Assembly (NCBI GenBank): GCA_946811185.2
Contig: OX328109.1
Coordinates: 38,920,129-38,984,128, forward strand
Length of the DNA stretch: 64,000 nucleotides
Direction of reading: 5' to 3'
Source of the DNA: Hippopus hippopus
Taxonomy: Eukaryota > Mollusca > Bivalvia > Cardiida > Cardiidae
The notes beneath the pieces are model-generated. The model did no database searches, was not told where the DNA came from, and saw nothing but the letters and a program-made list of their open reading frames with translations. Shown here piece by piece: positions 21,280 through 32,304 of the stretch. Numbering within the stretch: the first letter of the stretch is position 1; each line of letters starts with the position of its first letter. Made by a program: the position numbers and the translations under genes.

Positions 21280-21430
21280 GTAGCGTTTTATTGAGTAAAC
21301 GTTTATTTCATTTTGAAATTCAAAGTAACGGTTGTTGTTTTGAAAAGTAGTCCGGTTCTGTACCCATAATGCCCATATTAGATAGATGTGTATTTGTAGA
21401 ATGCCATCTAGCGGGAGATAATGGTGTTAA
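21280..21430 (+). repeat. Low-copy repeat shared with 34640-34795
   Basis: Both contain TTTCATTT, GAAATTCA, GGTTCTGTACCC, AATGCCC, ATTAGATAG and ATGCCAYCTAGCGG in order, and both run into a TTAA-bounded MITE. Confidence 0.6.
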
Positions 21431-21678
21431 CCCTTTAACACACACTTAAATGACCTTTAATTCGAGCCTTTTACAACCTTGGGTAGAGGGCCTTTTTTTT
21501 GAAAAACATTGGGGGAAAAGGCAGGAAATTGCCGGTAACCAGCATTTTCTCCTTCTTCCACAATGTTTTCTACCCATTTAAACACGAATCTCATCTTTTG
21601 AAACATATATAACTTTCTCGTAGGCAAATGCTTTGAATTTGGACTGCTCTAAAATTTTGTCATATGGTAAAGAGTTAA
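21427..21678 (-). mobile_element. Hairpin MITE, family 1
   Basis: TTAACCCTTTAACACACACT to CATATGGTAAAGAGTTAA, with a small insertion in the short arm. Confidence 0.8.
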
Positions 21679-21717
21679 ACTGGTACCTGTTGTATCTTCT
21701 GTATCTGTCTGATAGAG

Positions 21718-21927
21718 TTAACCCTTAGGCTGCTAAGCGCGACTCAGACCTTTTGCTGACAGCGTAGATCAAGATCAGACTGCACAGAACGTGCAGTCTG
21801 ATCTTGGATCTACACTGTTCGATAAGGAGATGTTTTTACTAAATAATAACTTTGAAATAGCAACATTTGGGTTTTTGCTATCGGCTTGAAGGTTTTTATT
21901 TGAGTAATTTATCAGGATAAGGATTAA
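21718..21927. mobile_element. TTAA-bounded MITE, family 2 (AGATCAGACTGCAC hairpin)
   Basis: Ends TTAACCCTTAGGCTGCTAAG and, inverted, TTAATCCTTATCCTGATAAA. The core hairpin is GATCAAGATCAGACTGCAC pairing across AGAAC with GTGCAGTCTGATCTTGGATC. It starts 40 bp after a family-1 copy. Confidence 0.7.
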
Positions 21928-22311
21928 TACAAAGATCAGTGCAGGGCTTCCAGGTTTACTCTTTACAAATGACAAAATTTTAGACTTATCCAAGTTGAAC
22001 GCATTTGCAGAAGGTAACCAGCATTTTCTCATTTTTTTTTCCATAAATCTTCAACTAGGATGACAAATCATACCAACTGAGTTATACAGGTCTGTTTTGT
22101 TGTCTGCAAATGCTCTCAGTTTGGACAAGTCTAAAATCTTATTGTTTGGTCCAGGGTCAACACAAAGATTCTTGATGATACTGGTAATCTGTTTACATGA
22201 CTGTTTTCTAAGTCCTTTACCATAGTTTTGTTTCAACAGGCAATGAGAAAACTGCTTACCAAATGACAAAATTTGGACTTTTCCAAATTGAGAAGATTTG
22301 CAGACGATGAA

Positions 22312-22538
22312 TTATCCCTTTACCGCATGACAAAAATTTATACTCGTCCAAATTGAAAGCATTTACAGACGACAATTTCAGTGTGGCTCAAATGATATAA
22401 TTTTTGTTTGATAGGTCAGAAAACATTATAGAAAAAGGAGAAAATGTTGGTTACCAGCATTTTCTTAGTTTTCCACAATGTTTTCAAAGGCTTCCTCCTT
22501 AGGGTCATTAAAAGTCTGCATTCTGGGGTAATGGATTA
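22312..22538 (+). mobile_element. Hairpin MITE, family 1
   Basis: TTATCCCTTTACCGCATGAC to the right end GGGTAATGGATTAA. The hairpin has scattered mismatches. Confidence 0.75.
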
Positions 22539-22694
22539 AAGGAATTTTGAATGATGAAATACGTCTGATAGCATATAAAACATTGTTTGAAATGGACAAA
22601 ATGCTGGTTACCAGCAGTTTCTCCTTGTCCCACAGTGTTTCAAAAGCTTTTTTTCTCAGAATCATTACAATTTGGGATTGTGCGGTAAAGACTT

Positions 22695-22965
22695 CGACCT
22701 TAGCTAGTTGATCTGTTGTATGGTGTTTTAACATCATTTTCAATATCTTTTCAGTTATATAGGAATGGTCAGTCCATCTATTCGTACTTTCCTAGAGTTT
22801 TTTCCATTGATCTGTACAATTTTCTTCCCAAGCCACTGGCCGTTTTTTCAAATTACCATTGTTGAAACAACATTCAGCCGGGAAAGAGGAGTGTTGCAAT
22901 AACTATCATCCATTCTTAGAAAAAAGTTGGCCAAGCTGGGGATTGTGCCAGTGACCCCTGGCTTC
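22695..22965 (-). mobile_element. Degenerate SINE
   Basis: The minus-strand tail is recognisable as ATAACTGAAAAGATATTGAA and the body as CCAGTGGCTTGGGAAGAAAA. The head is eroded. Confidence 0.55.
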
Positions 22966-23942
22966 AACCCCTGTTTGTTACTGTCTGAAATGTAGCTGCT
23001 CTAACCCTTCACTACACAATAAGGTACTTTAGTGACCAATAGATGGAAAGCTTTAGAAAACATACTGGATGCTTGTATTCCTTTAACCAAAGACAAAATT
23101 TTACCAAAAGACAAAATTTTTGGCTGTTCCAAATTGAAAGTATTTGCAGACGACAAATTCAAGCTGGCCCAAATGACAAAATTTGTTCTTGATGGGATAG
23201 AAAACGTCATTGGAAAATGAGAAAATGCTGGTTATCGGTATTTTTTCCTTTTCCCACAATGATTTCAAAGGCCTTCTTCCTCAGGGTTGTTAAAAGTTGG
23301 GATTGTGTGAAAAGGGTTGACTCTTTTTCAAATGACAAAATTTCAGACATACCCAAGTTGAAAGCATTTGCAGAAGACAAATCTGAATGAGATGACGGCA
23401 TTTTTCTTCTAAAGGTTAACAGCAATTTTACTCCTTTCTCATAATGATTCAAATGCCTTTTTCTTCAGAGTCACTGAATTTTGAGATTGTCTGGTATAAA
23501 GTTGAGGTTTCTCATATACTCATTATGATGCTGCAAGCATAAGACCAGTTTAAGACAAGTCACTAACCAACAATTTTGTCATGTGGACTTCATACTGTGA
23601 CAAAGAATAAAAAAAAAAAAAACTAAAACAGTGCAATTCAAAGATTTGTTCAAAGTCTTGATATCTCTCACTCTAGGGCAAGAGGGCATACAACAACAAT
23701 TACAACAACAACAAGCACAAGAATGTATATGAAGAAAATTTATTAACATAAAGAATGCTTGGATTTAGATAAATATGTATAATTTCAGTATATTGAAAAA
23801 GTCTAATCATCACCAAAATATCTGACAAGAAATTCAAGTGTAGATCAAGATCAGATGGTACAATCTAATCCCCATCTCAAGTGTCTACAAAAAATGCCTG
23901 AAATTTACTTTAACATGAATAGAATACATATTTTACCCCTTC

Positions 23943-24171
23943 TTAACTCTTTACCACACGACAAAATTCTAGACTTGTCGAAATTGAAAGAACTTGCAGA
24001 CGACAAAATAAATGGGACTCAAAAATTGAAATTTGTTTTGGGAAGGGTAGAAAACATTGTGGGAAAAGGAGAAAATGCTGGTTACCAGCATTTTCTCCAT
24101 TTCCAACAATTTTTTTAAAAGGCTTCTTCCTCAGCGTTGTGAAAACCCGGGATTGTTTGGGAAAGGGTTAA
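23943..24171 (+). mobile_element. Hairpin MITE, family 1 (full, 229 bp)
   Basis: TTAACTCTTTACCACACGAC to GTTTGGGAAAGGGTTAA; its right TTAA starts another, degenerate copy (24168-24354). Confidence 0.85.
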
Positions 24172-24769
24172 CCAAATAGCATAATTTCTGACCAGTCCAA
24201 GTTCAAAGCATTTGCAGATGACAAATCAAATCTGGCCCATGTAACTGCTTTTGTTCTTGAAAGGGTAGAAAACATTGTAGGAAAAGAAGAAAATGTTAGT
24301 TACCAGCATGTTCTCCTGAAAATCCTGAAAAGTCAGGATCGTGTGGTAAAGGGATAGACCAGTCCATGTTTTAACCATCCCAGGGACGATGGCTTTTTGA
24401 TAACATAGTGGTAAAAAGAAAAAAATACTGGTAACTACAAGTATGTCCATTTTTTACAATGTTCTGTGCCCTATCAATGACACATTAAATCATTTGCACC
24501 ACACTTGCAACTGCTTTTAACTCAGATGAGTCTAAAATTTTATTTCCTGTCCTAGAAATTGTACAACTCTTTTTACCAAATGACAAAATTTTAGATTTGT
24601 CCATAGTTACAGCATTTGCAGATAACAGAGTAAATATGGTTCAAATGATGGAAGTTATCTTTCATAGGGAAGAAAACATTGTGGGAAAAGAAGAAAATGC
24701 TGGCTACCAGTTTTCAAAAGCTGTCTTTCTCAGGGTCATCACAGCAAAGATTACTAATATACAGTAAAG

Positions 24770-25256
24770 GGTAAGATGAGACTGCAAATCACAATGCAAC
24801 TTCTGTGCAGTCTAATCTAGATCTAAATCTGATTTGATTTTTCCGCCATAGCAACACGAGTTGTGTTTAATTTTCTGATGGTTACAATCTTTGAACACAA
24901 CAAATCTATCCCTCCTATTTACCAACAATAACTTAACATAAGCAAACATTTTGTGGAAGAGTCTAAAACAGAGAATTTGTGTAAACATATCTTTGTTACT
25001 GAGACATAATGCATGAAATCATGTGAAACCATGACGCAAAAAGAGAAGTTTTTTGTCACAATGTTTTTGATGATATGATCTCAATGCATTACATTATGCA
25101 TTACGTTATGGATCTCACCTTCATGGTTATCCTGTGACAATTACAGTGTATTAACCATAGAGCACCAAAAAAACCCCAACTGCCACTTTCAGTCTAAAGA
25201 TAAAACCAAAATAATCAAAGTTTCAAGGTTGCTGTGGTCTAGTATGCGTCAGCAGT
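24770..25256. other. Downstream of LYRM9; nothing coding
   Basis: AT-rich, with a fragment of the CTGCAAATCACAATGCAACT hairpin type at 24780-24830. Confidence 0.4.
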
Positions 25257-25326
25257 GTGGACAGAGTAGATCAAGATCAGGCTGCACATTTTGTGCAGTC
25301 TGAATGTGATCTGCAATGGCCACAAA

Positions 25327-25580
25327 TGGCCTGCAACACGCCAAATGGGGCATTCGGACATTTGCGTAAAGTGTTGTCCCAGATCAGCCTGCGCAGTCCG
25401 CGCAGGCTAATCCAAAACGACACTTTCCGTTTTTACGTAATTTTCTGTTTTGCGCAAGTCTACTGTAGCACAAAATCTAATGTAGTCGTAAAGTGCCGTC
25501 TCGGATTAGCCTGCGCAGACTGATCCGAGACAACACTGTACGCAAATGTCCAAATGCCCCTTTTCGCATGTTGCATGCCA
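25327..25580 (+). mobile_element. Palindromic MITE, GGCCTGCAACACG family
   Basis: The terminal inverted repeats are TGGCCTGCAACACGCCAAAT and the inverse of CGCATGTTGCATGCCA. Each half has its own hairpin around CAGCCTGCGCAGTCCGCGCA. It sits just after LYRM9 within MITE-rich DNA. Confidence 0.75.
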
Positions 25581-25691
25581 AATGCAACTATAGTCATGAA
25601 AGGCGCTTTACGGGTGAAGTTGTTCCTGCCCTCAGTCCACTTCAACTCTTTTTCCAAGGGAGATATGGCATCTACAAGAGAGTCTGTGTTG

Positions 25692-25706
25692 TCACTTCTT
25701 TGTATA
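25692..25706 (-). CDS. LYRM9: LYRM9 exon 3 (YTKK stop)
   Basis: This 15-nt exon encodes YTKK and TGA behind the acceptor TTGTTTACAG, matching the human ending KYKKQN in place and character. I chose it because it is in phase and was the only match I found downstream. A transcript would decide. Confidence 0.55.
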   Translation of the reverse strand, partial: YTKK

Positions 25707-28700
25707 CTGTAAACAAAAGATACAATTGTGATTTTGGTGATAGAAAACAGACAGAAAAGTTACTTATTCTAACCCTTCACCACACAATCAACTTTTAACG
25801 AACCTGGGAAAACAGGCATTTTAAAACATTGTGGTAACTAGCACTTTCCACTTTTCCTTGAATGTTTTCTACCCTGTCAAAGACAAATCTAATCAAGGGA
25901 ACCACTGAATTTGGCATCTGCACATGCTTCTGATTTGGACATGATTAAAATTTTTTTTGTGAGGTAAAGGGTTAACTATTCACCAAATAACAAAATTTTA
26001 CTCTTGGCTTTAGAAAATGTTGCTGCTAAAGGTGAAAACGCTGGTGAGTGGTGATGAGAATTTTTCTCCTTCACCTACAATATTTCATATCCTTTCCAGC
26101 AAAGAAATCATCTTTTGAGCTACATTTAATTTTTCGTCCGCAAATGCTTTTAATTTGTTGTAGCCTGAAATTTTGTAATTTCATAAACTGTTTACCAAAC
26201 AACAAAAATGTACTTGTCCAAATTGTGAACATTTGCAGATGATAAATCAAAACTGACACAAATGATCAGAGTTTATGCGAACGTGTAGTATACATTGTGG
26301 GAAAAGGAGAAAATGGTGGCTACTAGCATTCTTTACCTTTTGCTGCTGTATTTTCAAAAAGTTTATTCCTCAGGGTTGTTAAAACCCCACTGTTTGGTAA
26401 AGACTTAACTCTTTACCACACAATCATGAGTTTTAAAGACCCTGTAGGAAAAGCCTTTTGAAAACATTGTGGGAAAAGGAGAAAATGCTGGTAACCAGCA
26501 TTTTCTCCTTTTCCCACAATGTTTTCTACTCCATCAAAGACAAATTTCATCATTTAAACAACATTTAAATTGTCGTCTGCAAATGCTTTCAGTTTGGACA
26601 AGTCTAAATTTTTGTCGTGTGGTAAAGGCTTAAACAACCCATTGCTCAGTGGAAGAATACAAAAACATCCTTATGAAATATGGATAATCTATAGTCAGTA
26701 GTAGAATTTTTTAGATTAACTCTTTACCAAACAACAAAATTTTAGACTTGGCAAAATTGACAGCATTTGCAGCCGACAAAATAAATGTGGGTAAATATTT
26801 GAAATCTGTTTATAGAAGGGAAGAAAACATTGTGGGCAAAGGAGAAAATGCTGGTTACCAGCATTTTCTCCTTTTCCCACAATGTTTTCAAAAGGCTTCT
26901 TTCTCAGGGTCGTTAAAAGTCGGAATTGTATGGTAATGAGTTAACCATTCACCACACAATCCTGCCTTTTAAAAATCCTGAGAAAGAAGCTAAAATTTGG
27001 GCTAAAATTTCTATGACGGGCAAAGATTTTTCTGACCACAATCAGTTTATCAAAGTGGCTACAGAGTTTACTCTTTAACGATAAAGTCTATTCTAGTACA
27101 TAAATAATATCACAATTTAGATTTCCATGCCTCACAATAATTTATAAATCCAGAATCAGGCAGATTTCTGTCTTGTAGCATTTTATGTTACCTGTTGTTG
27201 ATACAAAGATTGATAACAGGCTAACAGTTTAGGTAAAGTGTTGTCAAAAGATCTGCTTAGACACCTGCTCTGTTATACAAAAAAAAAAAAGCACTTCTGT
27301 ACAAATATGACTCTTTATGCATCAGAACTAGGCAATTTTGAAAGGCATAATGGGAAAAAAGAACAATTACATGTAGTGCTTTTGCCAGAAATGTATTCCA
27401 AATTGGCAAAATATGATTTTTTTTTTTTACTCTCAAATATTTGTCCTTGGTATGATTTGTACTATGTTCTAGAGCAGCCTAAGAATTAACTGATAAGTTA
27501 ATGTACCCTTTGCCCTTTGCCAAAGAAACTTGTGTTGTGGCAACCTTGGACAAGAAGATTTTTGAAAAACATTGTGGGAAAAAAAGAAAATACATGTATG
27601 TTTGACCAGCATGTTCTCCTATCCCCACATTGTTTTATTACCTTTCAAAGACAAGTTGATTCATTTTAGCCATGTCTAATCAGCAGTCTGTGGAACAGAC
27701 CTGTAATCCAGTATGCTGCATCTACAATATGGATGTGTCTAAAGCTCTGTCTTTGGAGTTATAAGTGTTCTAGGGTTTAAAAGAATGACTTACTTTATCA
27801 AGCAGCCATTCAGTATCCGAGATTGCTCTCTCTATAATCTGTTTTATTCGTTCAGGGTCTGTCTCATCACTGTGACTCACATACATCTGTAACAGGGTAA
27901 ATATATTGACAACTGACTCTTTAACAAATGAAAAAATAATAGTGTTGTCTGAATTCAAAGCTGTTGCAGACTACAAATGAAATGTGGCTCAATTGATAAA
28001 TATATCTTTGAAAGGGTAGAAAACATAGTGAGAAAAGGAGAAAATGTTTATTTCCAACATTTTCTTCTTTTCCCACAATGTTTTTAAAGCTTTTGTCATT
28101 AAAACTTGGGACTGTGTTGTACACCGTTAAATGACTTAACATTTACAACATAAATCTGTTTGTTTAGGACCTTCACCAAAAAAGTGTTATATTAGACCAT
28201 ATTCTGTGCAACAAAAGATGCTGTTAAACATTTTCAACATTTCCCATAACATCTTTCACCTTTCATTAGACATCTCATTTACCCGGTAGCCTATTACATG
28301 TATTGATATATGTATCAACAACTAGTAACACCCAATGCCTTGTTTTCAACCAACAACAAAATTGTAGACTTCTCCAAATCTAATTAATATCTAAAGCATT
28401 GACAGATGACAAACTAAGTGTGACTCCAATGATGGTTATGGGCATTTTCTCCTTTACTCACAAACTTTTCGAAGGCCTTCTCATCATGGTCAACATGACA
28501 ACTCAGGATTGTGTGATAAAGAAATCTGCCGACTTTGACACTTCATGAGAAATTGTGAAACTTAGAAATTTCGACTGTAACATTATTTAAGCACAAAGAT
28601 AGTCCTTATCACAAATGATCAAATTCATTTGGAATTTTGAAATTAACCTGTTACAATATATGTCATGAAAATTTTAGCAGGTGATAGAATTATTCCATCA

Positions 28701-29732
28701 TTTTAAAACAGGAATTTAGGCATTCTGTTACACACAGTCTGATTGATGCATATTACAACTAGTAGCTGCCATCTACAAATAAGGTGTTGCCTATTTTATA
28801 TCCAACTGTCACAGGTGATACAATGGGTACCAGTTTGATACCCCATCCTTTCAGCCACACTTAACTCTTTACCAGACAGCAAAATGTTAGCCTTGTTCAA
28901 ATTAAAAGCATTTGCAAACAACAATTTCAAGGTAGCTCAAATGATGCAATTTTTCTTTGGTAGGATGAAAAACAATGTTGGAAAAGGGGAAAATGCTGGT
29001 TACCAGCATTTTCTCCTTTTCCCACAATGTTTTCAAAAGCCTTCTTTCTCAGGGTCGTTAAAAGACGGGACTGTGCAGTAAAGGGTTAACTCCTCACCAC
29101 ATCACAAATATTTAGAATTGTCAAAATTGAAAAAAATATTCCGGAGACAAAATAAAAGTAACTCAAAAATTGAAACTTGTTTTGGGAAGAGTAGAAAACA
29201 TTGTGGGTATATAGGAGAAAATGCTGGTAACCAGCATTTTCTCCTTTTCCAACAATGTTTTCAAAAGGCTTTTTTCTCAGGGCCGTTAAAAGTTGGGATT
29301 GTGTGGTAGAGGGTTAACCCATTGCCACCAAATATCAAGTTTAATGAATCTGAAAAAGAAGGCTTATAAAAACATTGTTAAAAAAAAAAAACAAATGCTG
29401 GTAACCTAACTTTCCTGCAATGTTTTCTGTTCTTCCAAAGACAAATCCATCATTGATTCTTCGTCTGCATATGCTTTCAATTTGGAAAGGTCTTGAATAT
29501 TGTTGTTTAGTGTGGATTTTGTTGTCTGCAACTGATCTAAGGTCTTTAGACAAACATCAGAGGAAACAGGGTAATTGCTTATCATAACAGTACGAAATAC
29601 AACGAGTGCGATAAATGTAGCCACCTGTCTTAATTGGTGTTTATAGTGGGCTTGGCTATCTTTCGGAAACTTTTTGATACATCTGAGTATGTGCCTATAG
29701 AGCTGCACTGGATTTTGTATATTTGGTGTCAT
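25692..29732 (-). CDS. LYRM9: LYRM9-type LYR motif protein (complete, 3 exons)
   Basis: Exons on the minus strand are 29732-29625, 27886-27794 and 25706-25692, giving 71 residues (human LYRM9 has 78). The LYR tripeptide is at residues 11-13 in PVQLYRHILRC. Exon 2 reads HSDETDPERIKQIIERAISD, very close to human [20 protein letters not shown], and exons 1 and 2 join so that the alignment needs no gap (RQ then MYVSHSDE). Complex1-LYR proteins are small mitochondrial adaptors that bind acyl-carrier protein and assist assembly of respiratory or Fe-S proteins; the precise client of LYRM9 is not established. The last exon of only four codons plus stop is the least certain part. Upstream lie a CRE palindrome and a 22-bp inverted repeat. 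Confidence 0.88.
26405..26633 (-). mobile_element. Hairpin MITE, family 1 (full, 229 bp)
   Basis: TTAACTCTTTACCACACAAT to GTGTGGTAAAGGCTTAA. The central palindrome from AAAACATTGTGGG to its mirror, about 66 bp with loop TAA, is perfect. It lies in LYRM9 intron 2. Confidence 0.9.
26716..26944 (+). mobile_element. Hairpin MITE, family 1 (full, 229 bp)
   Basis: TTAACTCTTTACCAAACAAC to TTGTATGGTAATGAGTTAA, opposite in orientation to the copy 80 bp before it. Confidence 0.85.
26945..27780. other. LYRM9 intron 2, decayed MITE pieces
   Basis: Fragments of family-1 MITEs at 26941-27000 and 27550-27660; the rest is unique-looking. Confidence 0.4.
27794..27886 (-). CDS. LYRM9: LYRM9 exon 2
   Basis: It has 31 codons, from MYVSHSDETDPERI to EWLLDK. 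The acceptor is CTGTTACAG and the donor GTAAGT. Both flanking introns are crowded with MITE copies. Confidence 0.9.
28145..28860. other. LYRM9 intron 1, decayed MITE pieces
   Basis: One eroded family-1 copy at about 28330-28520; otherwise AT-rich sequence with nothing recognised. Confidence 0.4.
28861..29089 (+). mobile_element. Hairpin MITE, family 1 (full, 229 bp)
   Basis: TTAACTCTTTACCAGACAGC to GTGCAGTAAAGGGTTAA. It shares its right TTAA with the next copy. LYRM9 intron 1. Confidence 0.88.
29086..29317 (+). mobile_element. Hairpin MITE, family 1, tandem with the previous
   Basis: TTAACTCCTCACCACATCAC to ATTGTGTGGTAGAGGGTTAA. A third, degenerate copy in reverse orientation follows from 29314 to about 29515. 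Confidence 0.85.
29625..29732 (-). CDS. LYRM9: LYRM9 exon 1
   Basis: It has 36 codons from ATG (MTPNIQNPVQLYR) to HYKHQLRQ, then the donor GTGGCT, weaker than the other donors. In-frame codons upstream lack an ATG before a stop, so this ATG is the simplest start. A short upstream coding exon is not excluded, since human LYRM9 is a few residues longer at this end. Confidence 0.88.
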
Positions 29733-29871
29733 ATCTTTGCACAAACTGCTTTTAATTTCAAATTCACCAAAAGGTTAACCTCTAGTCAGTGCGGGACATA
29801 AGTAAGTACTATTTTTGATTTGTCTGATCAATCTCGCCTACTGGGACGAGGTGGGTGTGGTAAAGCACTTA

Positions 29872-29893
29872 GGCGGGATTATCTAATCCCGCC
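29872..29893. promoter_or_regulatory. 22-bp inverted repeat with GGCGGGATTA arms
   Basis: Arms of 10 bp (GGCGGGATTA and TAATCCCGCC) surround TC. The arms hold GGCGGGA, E2F-like, and TAATCC, bound by Otx/bicoid homeodomains. It lies 140 bp upstream of the LYRM9 start codon. The palindrome is seen; a promoter role is inferred. Confidence 0.35.
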
Positions 29894-29900
29894 CCATTTA

Positions 29901-29910
29901 ATGACGTCAT
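29901..29910. promoter_or_regulatory. CRE palindrome ATGACGTCAT upstream of LYRM9
   Basis: A perfect CREB/ATF site (TGACGTCA at 29902-29909) is followed by the half-site GTGACG 8 bp on. At 170 bp upstream of the LYRM9 ATG it is well placed for a proximal promoter. Confidence 0.45.
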
Positions 29911-31300
29911 GTTTGCGTGACGGTTGCTCAAGGGTGATTCATTGACGTATAACTCACAGAAAACATGTAGATGTTCTTTGTGCTCTTATTAGATCTATTC
30001 TATACTGTGAACTACTGAGTGAGCTTCATCAAATGTTCTACTAAAAGCTGTATTTATGCATGATTCATTATACCCTGCCGTATACTTCAGCTGGTTCAAG
30101 AGTACCGCTAACGTAGCCAGGAAGATAACCGAACCATCGTGAAACTACCTGCTATCCGCACACGTCATTCTCTCCTAAGATTGACATTTCTGTTCGTAGC
30201 GTACCTTCGTATTCAAAACAAGTCACTTTGTGGAAGATAATATTGTGAAGTAGGGTTGCCGGGCGGGGCGGGGTGGGGGGACTTAGAAGAGGGATCACTC
30301 TTAATAATTTGACTCTAATTTACACGAGTTTTCTCCCTTAGACCATGAAATGAAGAACGAATCATTTGTATTGTTTGATAAAAGTGGAATTACACAATTA
30401 CTCAAGTAATACATCAAAATCATTAATACGAAAAACACTCAAGACAACAGGCTTCTTAAAAAAAAAATGTGGCAAAAGGAGAAATTGCTTGTAATAAGTA
30501 TGCTGTTGCTTTAAAACAATTTTTTAGTTAGATCTACTTCACTCAATTTATATCGATTTGACCATTATGAATATAAAACTGTTTGCCGAAAATGTGTTTT
30601 ATGAAATTATATTTAACCTTTTACTTGACATCTTTGTGTTTCTATGACACCGAGGAAGAAAATTAGGAAAATGCATGAAAAGGAGAAAATGCAGGTAACA
30701 AGCATCCGCGGGGCATAAAACTAGATTTCTTTTCGCAAGTTTTTGAGAAAATCTTTATAATTCATGTTCATAAAAAAAAGGCAACAAAACAGTACATAAA
30801 GGAAACAGTTTATCAATACTATGGTAAAATTCTCTGTGATGTGCTTTAACAAACAGTGCAGATCAAGCTCAGAATGCACATTTTATGCAGACTTATTTAA
30901 AAATTTTTAGCCTTGTTCATATCGGGAGTATTTGCAGACCACAAGTAAATGAGTCTAAAAGATGCAACTTGTCTGATAGATCTGAATAAGTTTTGGGAAA
31001 AAGAGAAAATGCTGGTTACTACCAGCTAAAAGGTCACTTTCTCAAGGTCAGGCCTATCAAAAAACATCTATGTTTAGGGTTTCCCTACCCTACCTAGAAA
31101 ATGCTGCCGACCCTAAATTTTTTTTTTACGTTACGATTGAGGAAAAAAAGTCTGTCGGGTATGATTTCGGTACATGGTTCATGTAAAAAGTTTCTGGGAG
31201 AAAAAAAAACAAAACCTACCTACTCTACCAATAGCATCTCGCACCCAAACCCTAAACACAGATATTTTTTTGTTAAGCCTCATTAAAACTTGAGTTTGTG
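29911..31300. other. Intergenic between LYRM9 and ASPDH
   Basis: It holds the G4 motif and MITE scraps (30660-30705, 30985-31025). No coding signal recognised. Confidence 0.4.
30261..30280 (+). other. G-quadruplex motif
   Basis: GGGCGGGGCGGGGTGGGGGG has four G runs with single-base loops, among the most stable G4 patterns. The surrounding 300 bp are AT-rich. Confidence 0.6.
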
Positions 31301-31328
31301 TGGTAAAGGATTGAGCTCTTCAACATAC

Positions 31329-31588
31329 GGCCTGCAACACGCGAAAAGGACCAATGGGACATATGCGTAAACTGTCGTCTCGGACCAGCCTGCGCAGTCT
31401 GCGCAGGCTAATCCGAGACGGCACTTTACTACTACATTAGATTTTGTGCTACAGTAGACTTGCGCAAAACAGAAAATACATAAAAACGGAAAGTGTTGTT
31501 TCGGATGAGCCTGCGCGGACTGCACAGGCTGATCCGAGACGACACTTTACGCAAATGTCCGAATGCCCCTTTTCGCGTGTTGCAGGCC
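31329..31588 (-). mobile_element. Palindromic MITE, GGCCTGCAACACG family (opposite orientation)
   Basis: Same ends as the copy at 25327, with the asymmetric core (ACATTAGATTTTGTGCTACA) reversed, so the two copies are inverted relative to each other. Confidence 0.75.
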
Positions 31589-31935
31589 AATTATTATTAC
31601 AGCTTTGAAAATGACAACTCATTTGTGATCCAATCTACAGATCTGTCATTTAACCTGCTACCCGTTAAAATGCAGACTTAACATACATAACATAACTTTA
31701 TTTGGCATAAAATATGTATATATTTATAGCCAACTACACACAAATAAGTAACAAAGTGAAAATTGTTTTCCGGGAGAACAGTTGATATAGGACTGAAATA
31801 TTGAAAATGTCATGTCTAAATCAAGACAGTTTTAAATAGATAATCAGCTATATAACGTGAAGGTTGTGAAAGAGTGTAAATTTAATGCGAGTTAAGATTC
31901 GCTTCTTTTTTTAAATGCAATATAAAGATACTTAC

Positions 31936-31953
31936 GTTCACTGTCTTCACCAT
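31936..31953 (-). CDS. Possible first exon (MVKTVN), unsupported
   Basis: The minus strand shows GCACCATGG (strong start context), six codons, then GTAAGTATC, a strong donor. It lies 2.2 kb upstream of LYRM9, but its phase does not fit any acceptor in front of the LYRM9 ATG. A separate gene, or chance. Confidence 0.2.
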
Positions 31954-32137
31954 GGTGCTGAAATAGATGTTAGTCTACCTCATGATTTAGCCGTTTGTTA
32001 ACCAAAGCGGAGCTATAATTATGTGATGTCTCTCTTGGTATACTTATAGAACTGCATCGTTGCCTTGGCATGTCATATTCTTCAAAGAGTGACCTACCTG
32101 CTTTGACACTTCACCATTCTGTCCAGGATAATTACGC

Positions 32138-32304
32138 AATATTATGTTGTAGTAACTTTCCTGGTGCTTGTATTTTATTCGAGCGGCGTGAGAAAATTTG
32201 AAATCGCGCGAGACCGAAGGTCGAGCGCCCTGTCAAAATTTTCTTACGCTGTGAGAAGTAAATTTTTCATACAAGCACCAGGAAAGTTACTACAACATAA
32301 TATT
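32138..32304. repeat. Fold-back element with 36-bp perfect arms
   Basis: The left arm 32138-32173 begins AATATTATGTTGTAGTAACT and is exactly inverted at 32269-32304. The 95-bp middle contains a second inverted pair (GAGAAAATTTGA, TCAAAATTTTCT) and a GC-rich tip. Confidence 0.9.
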
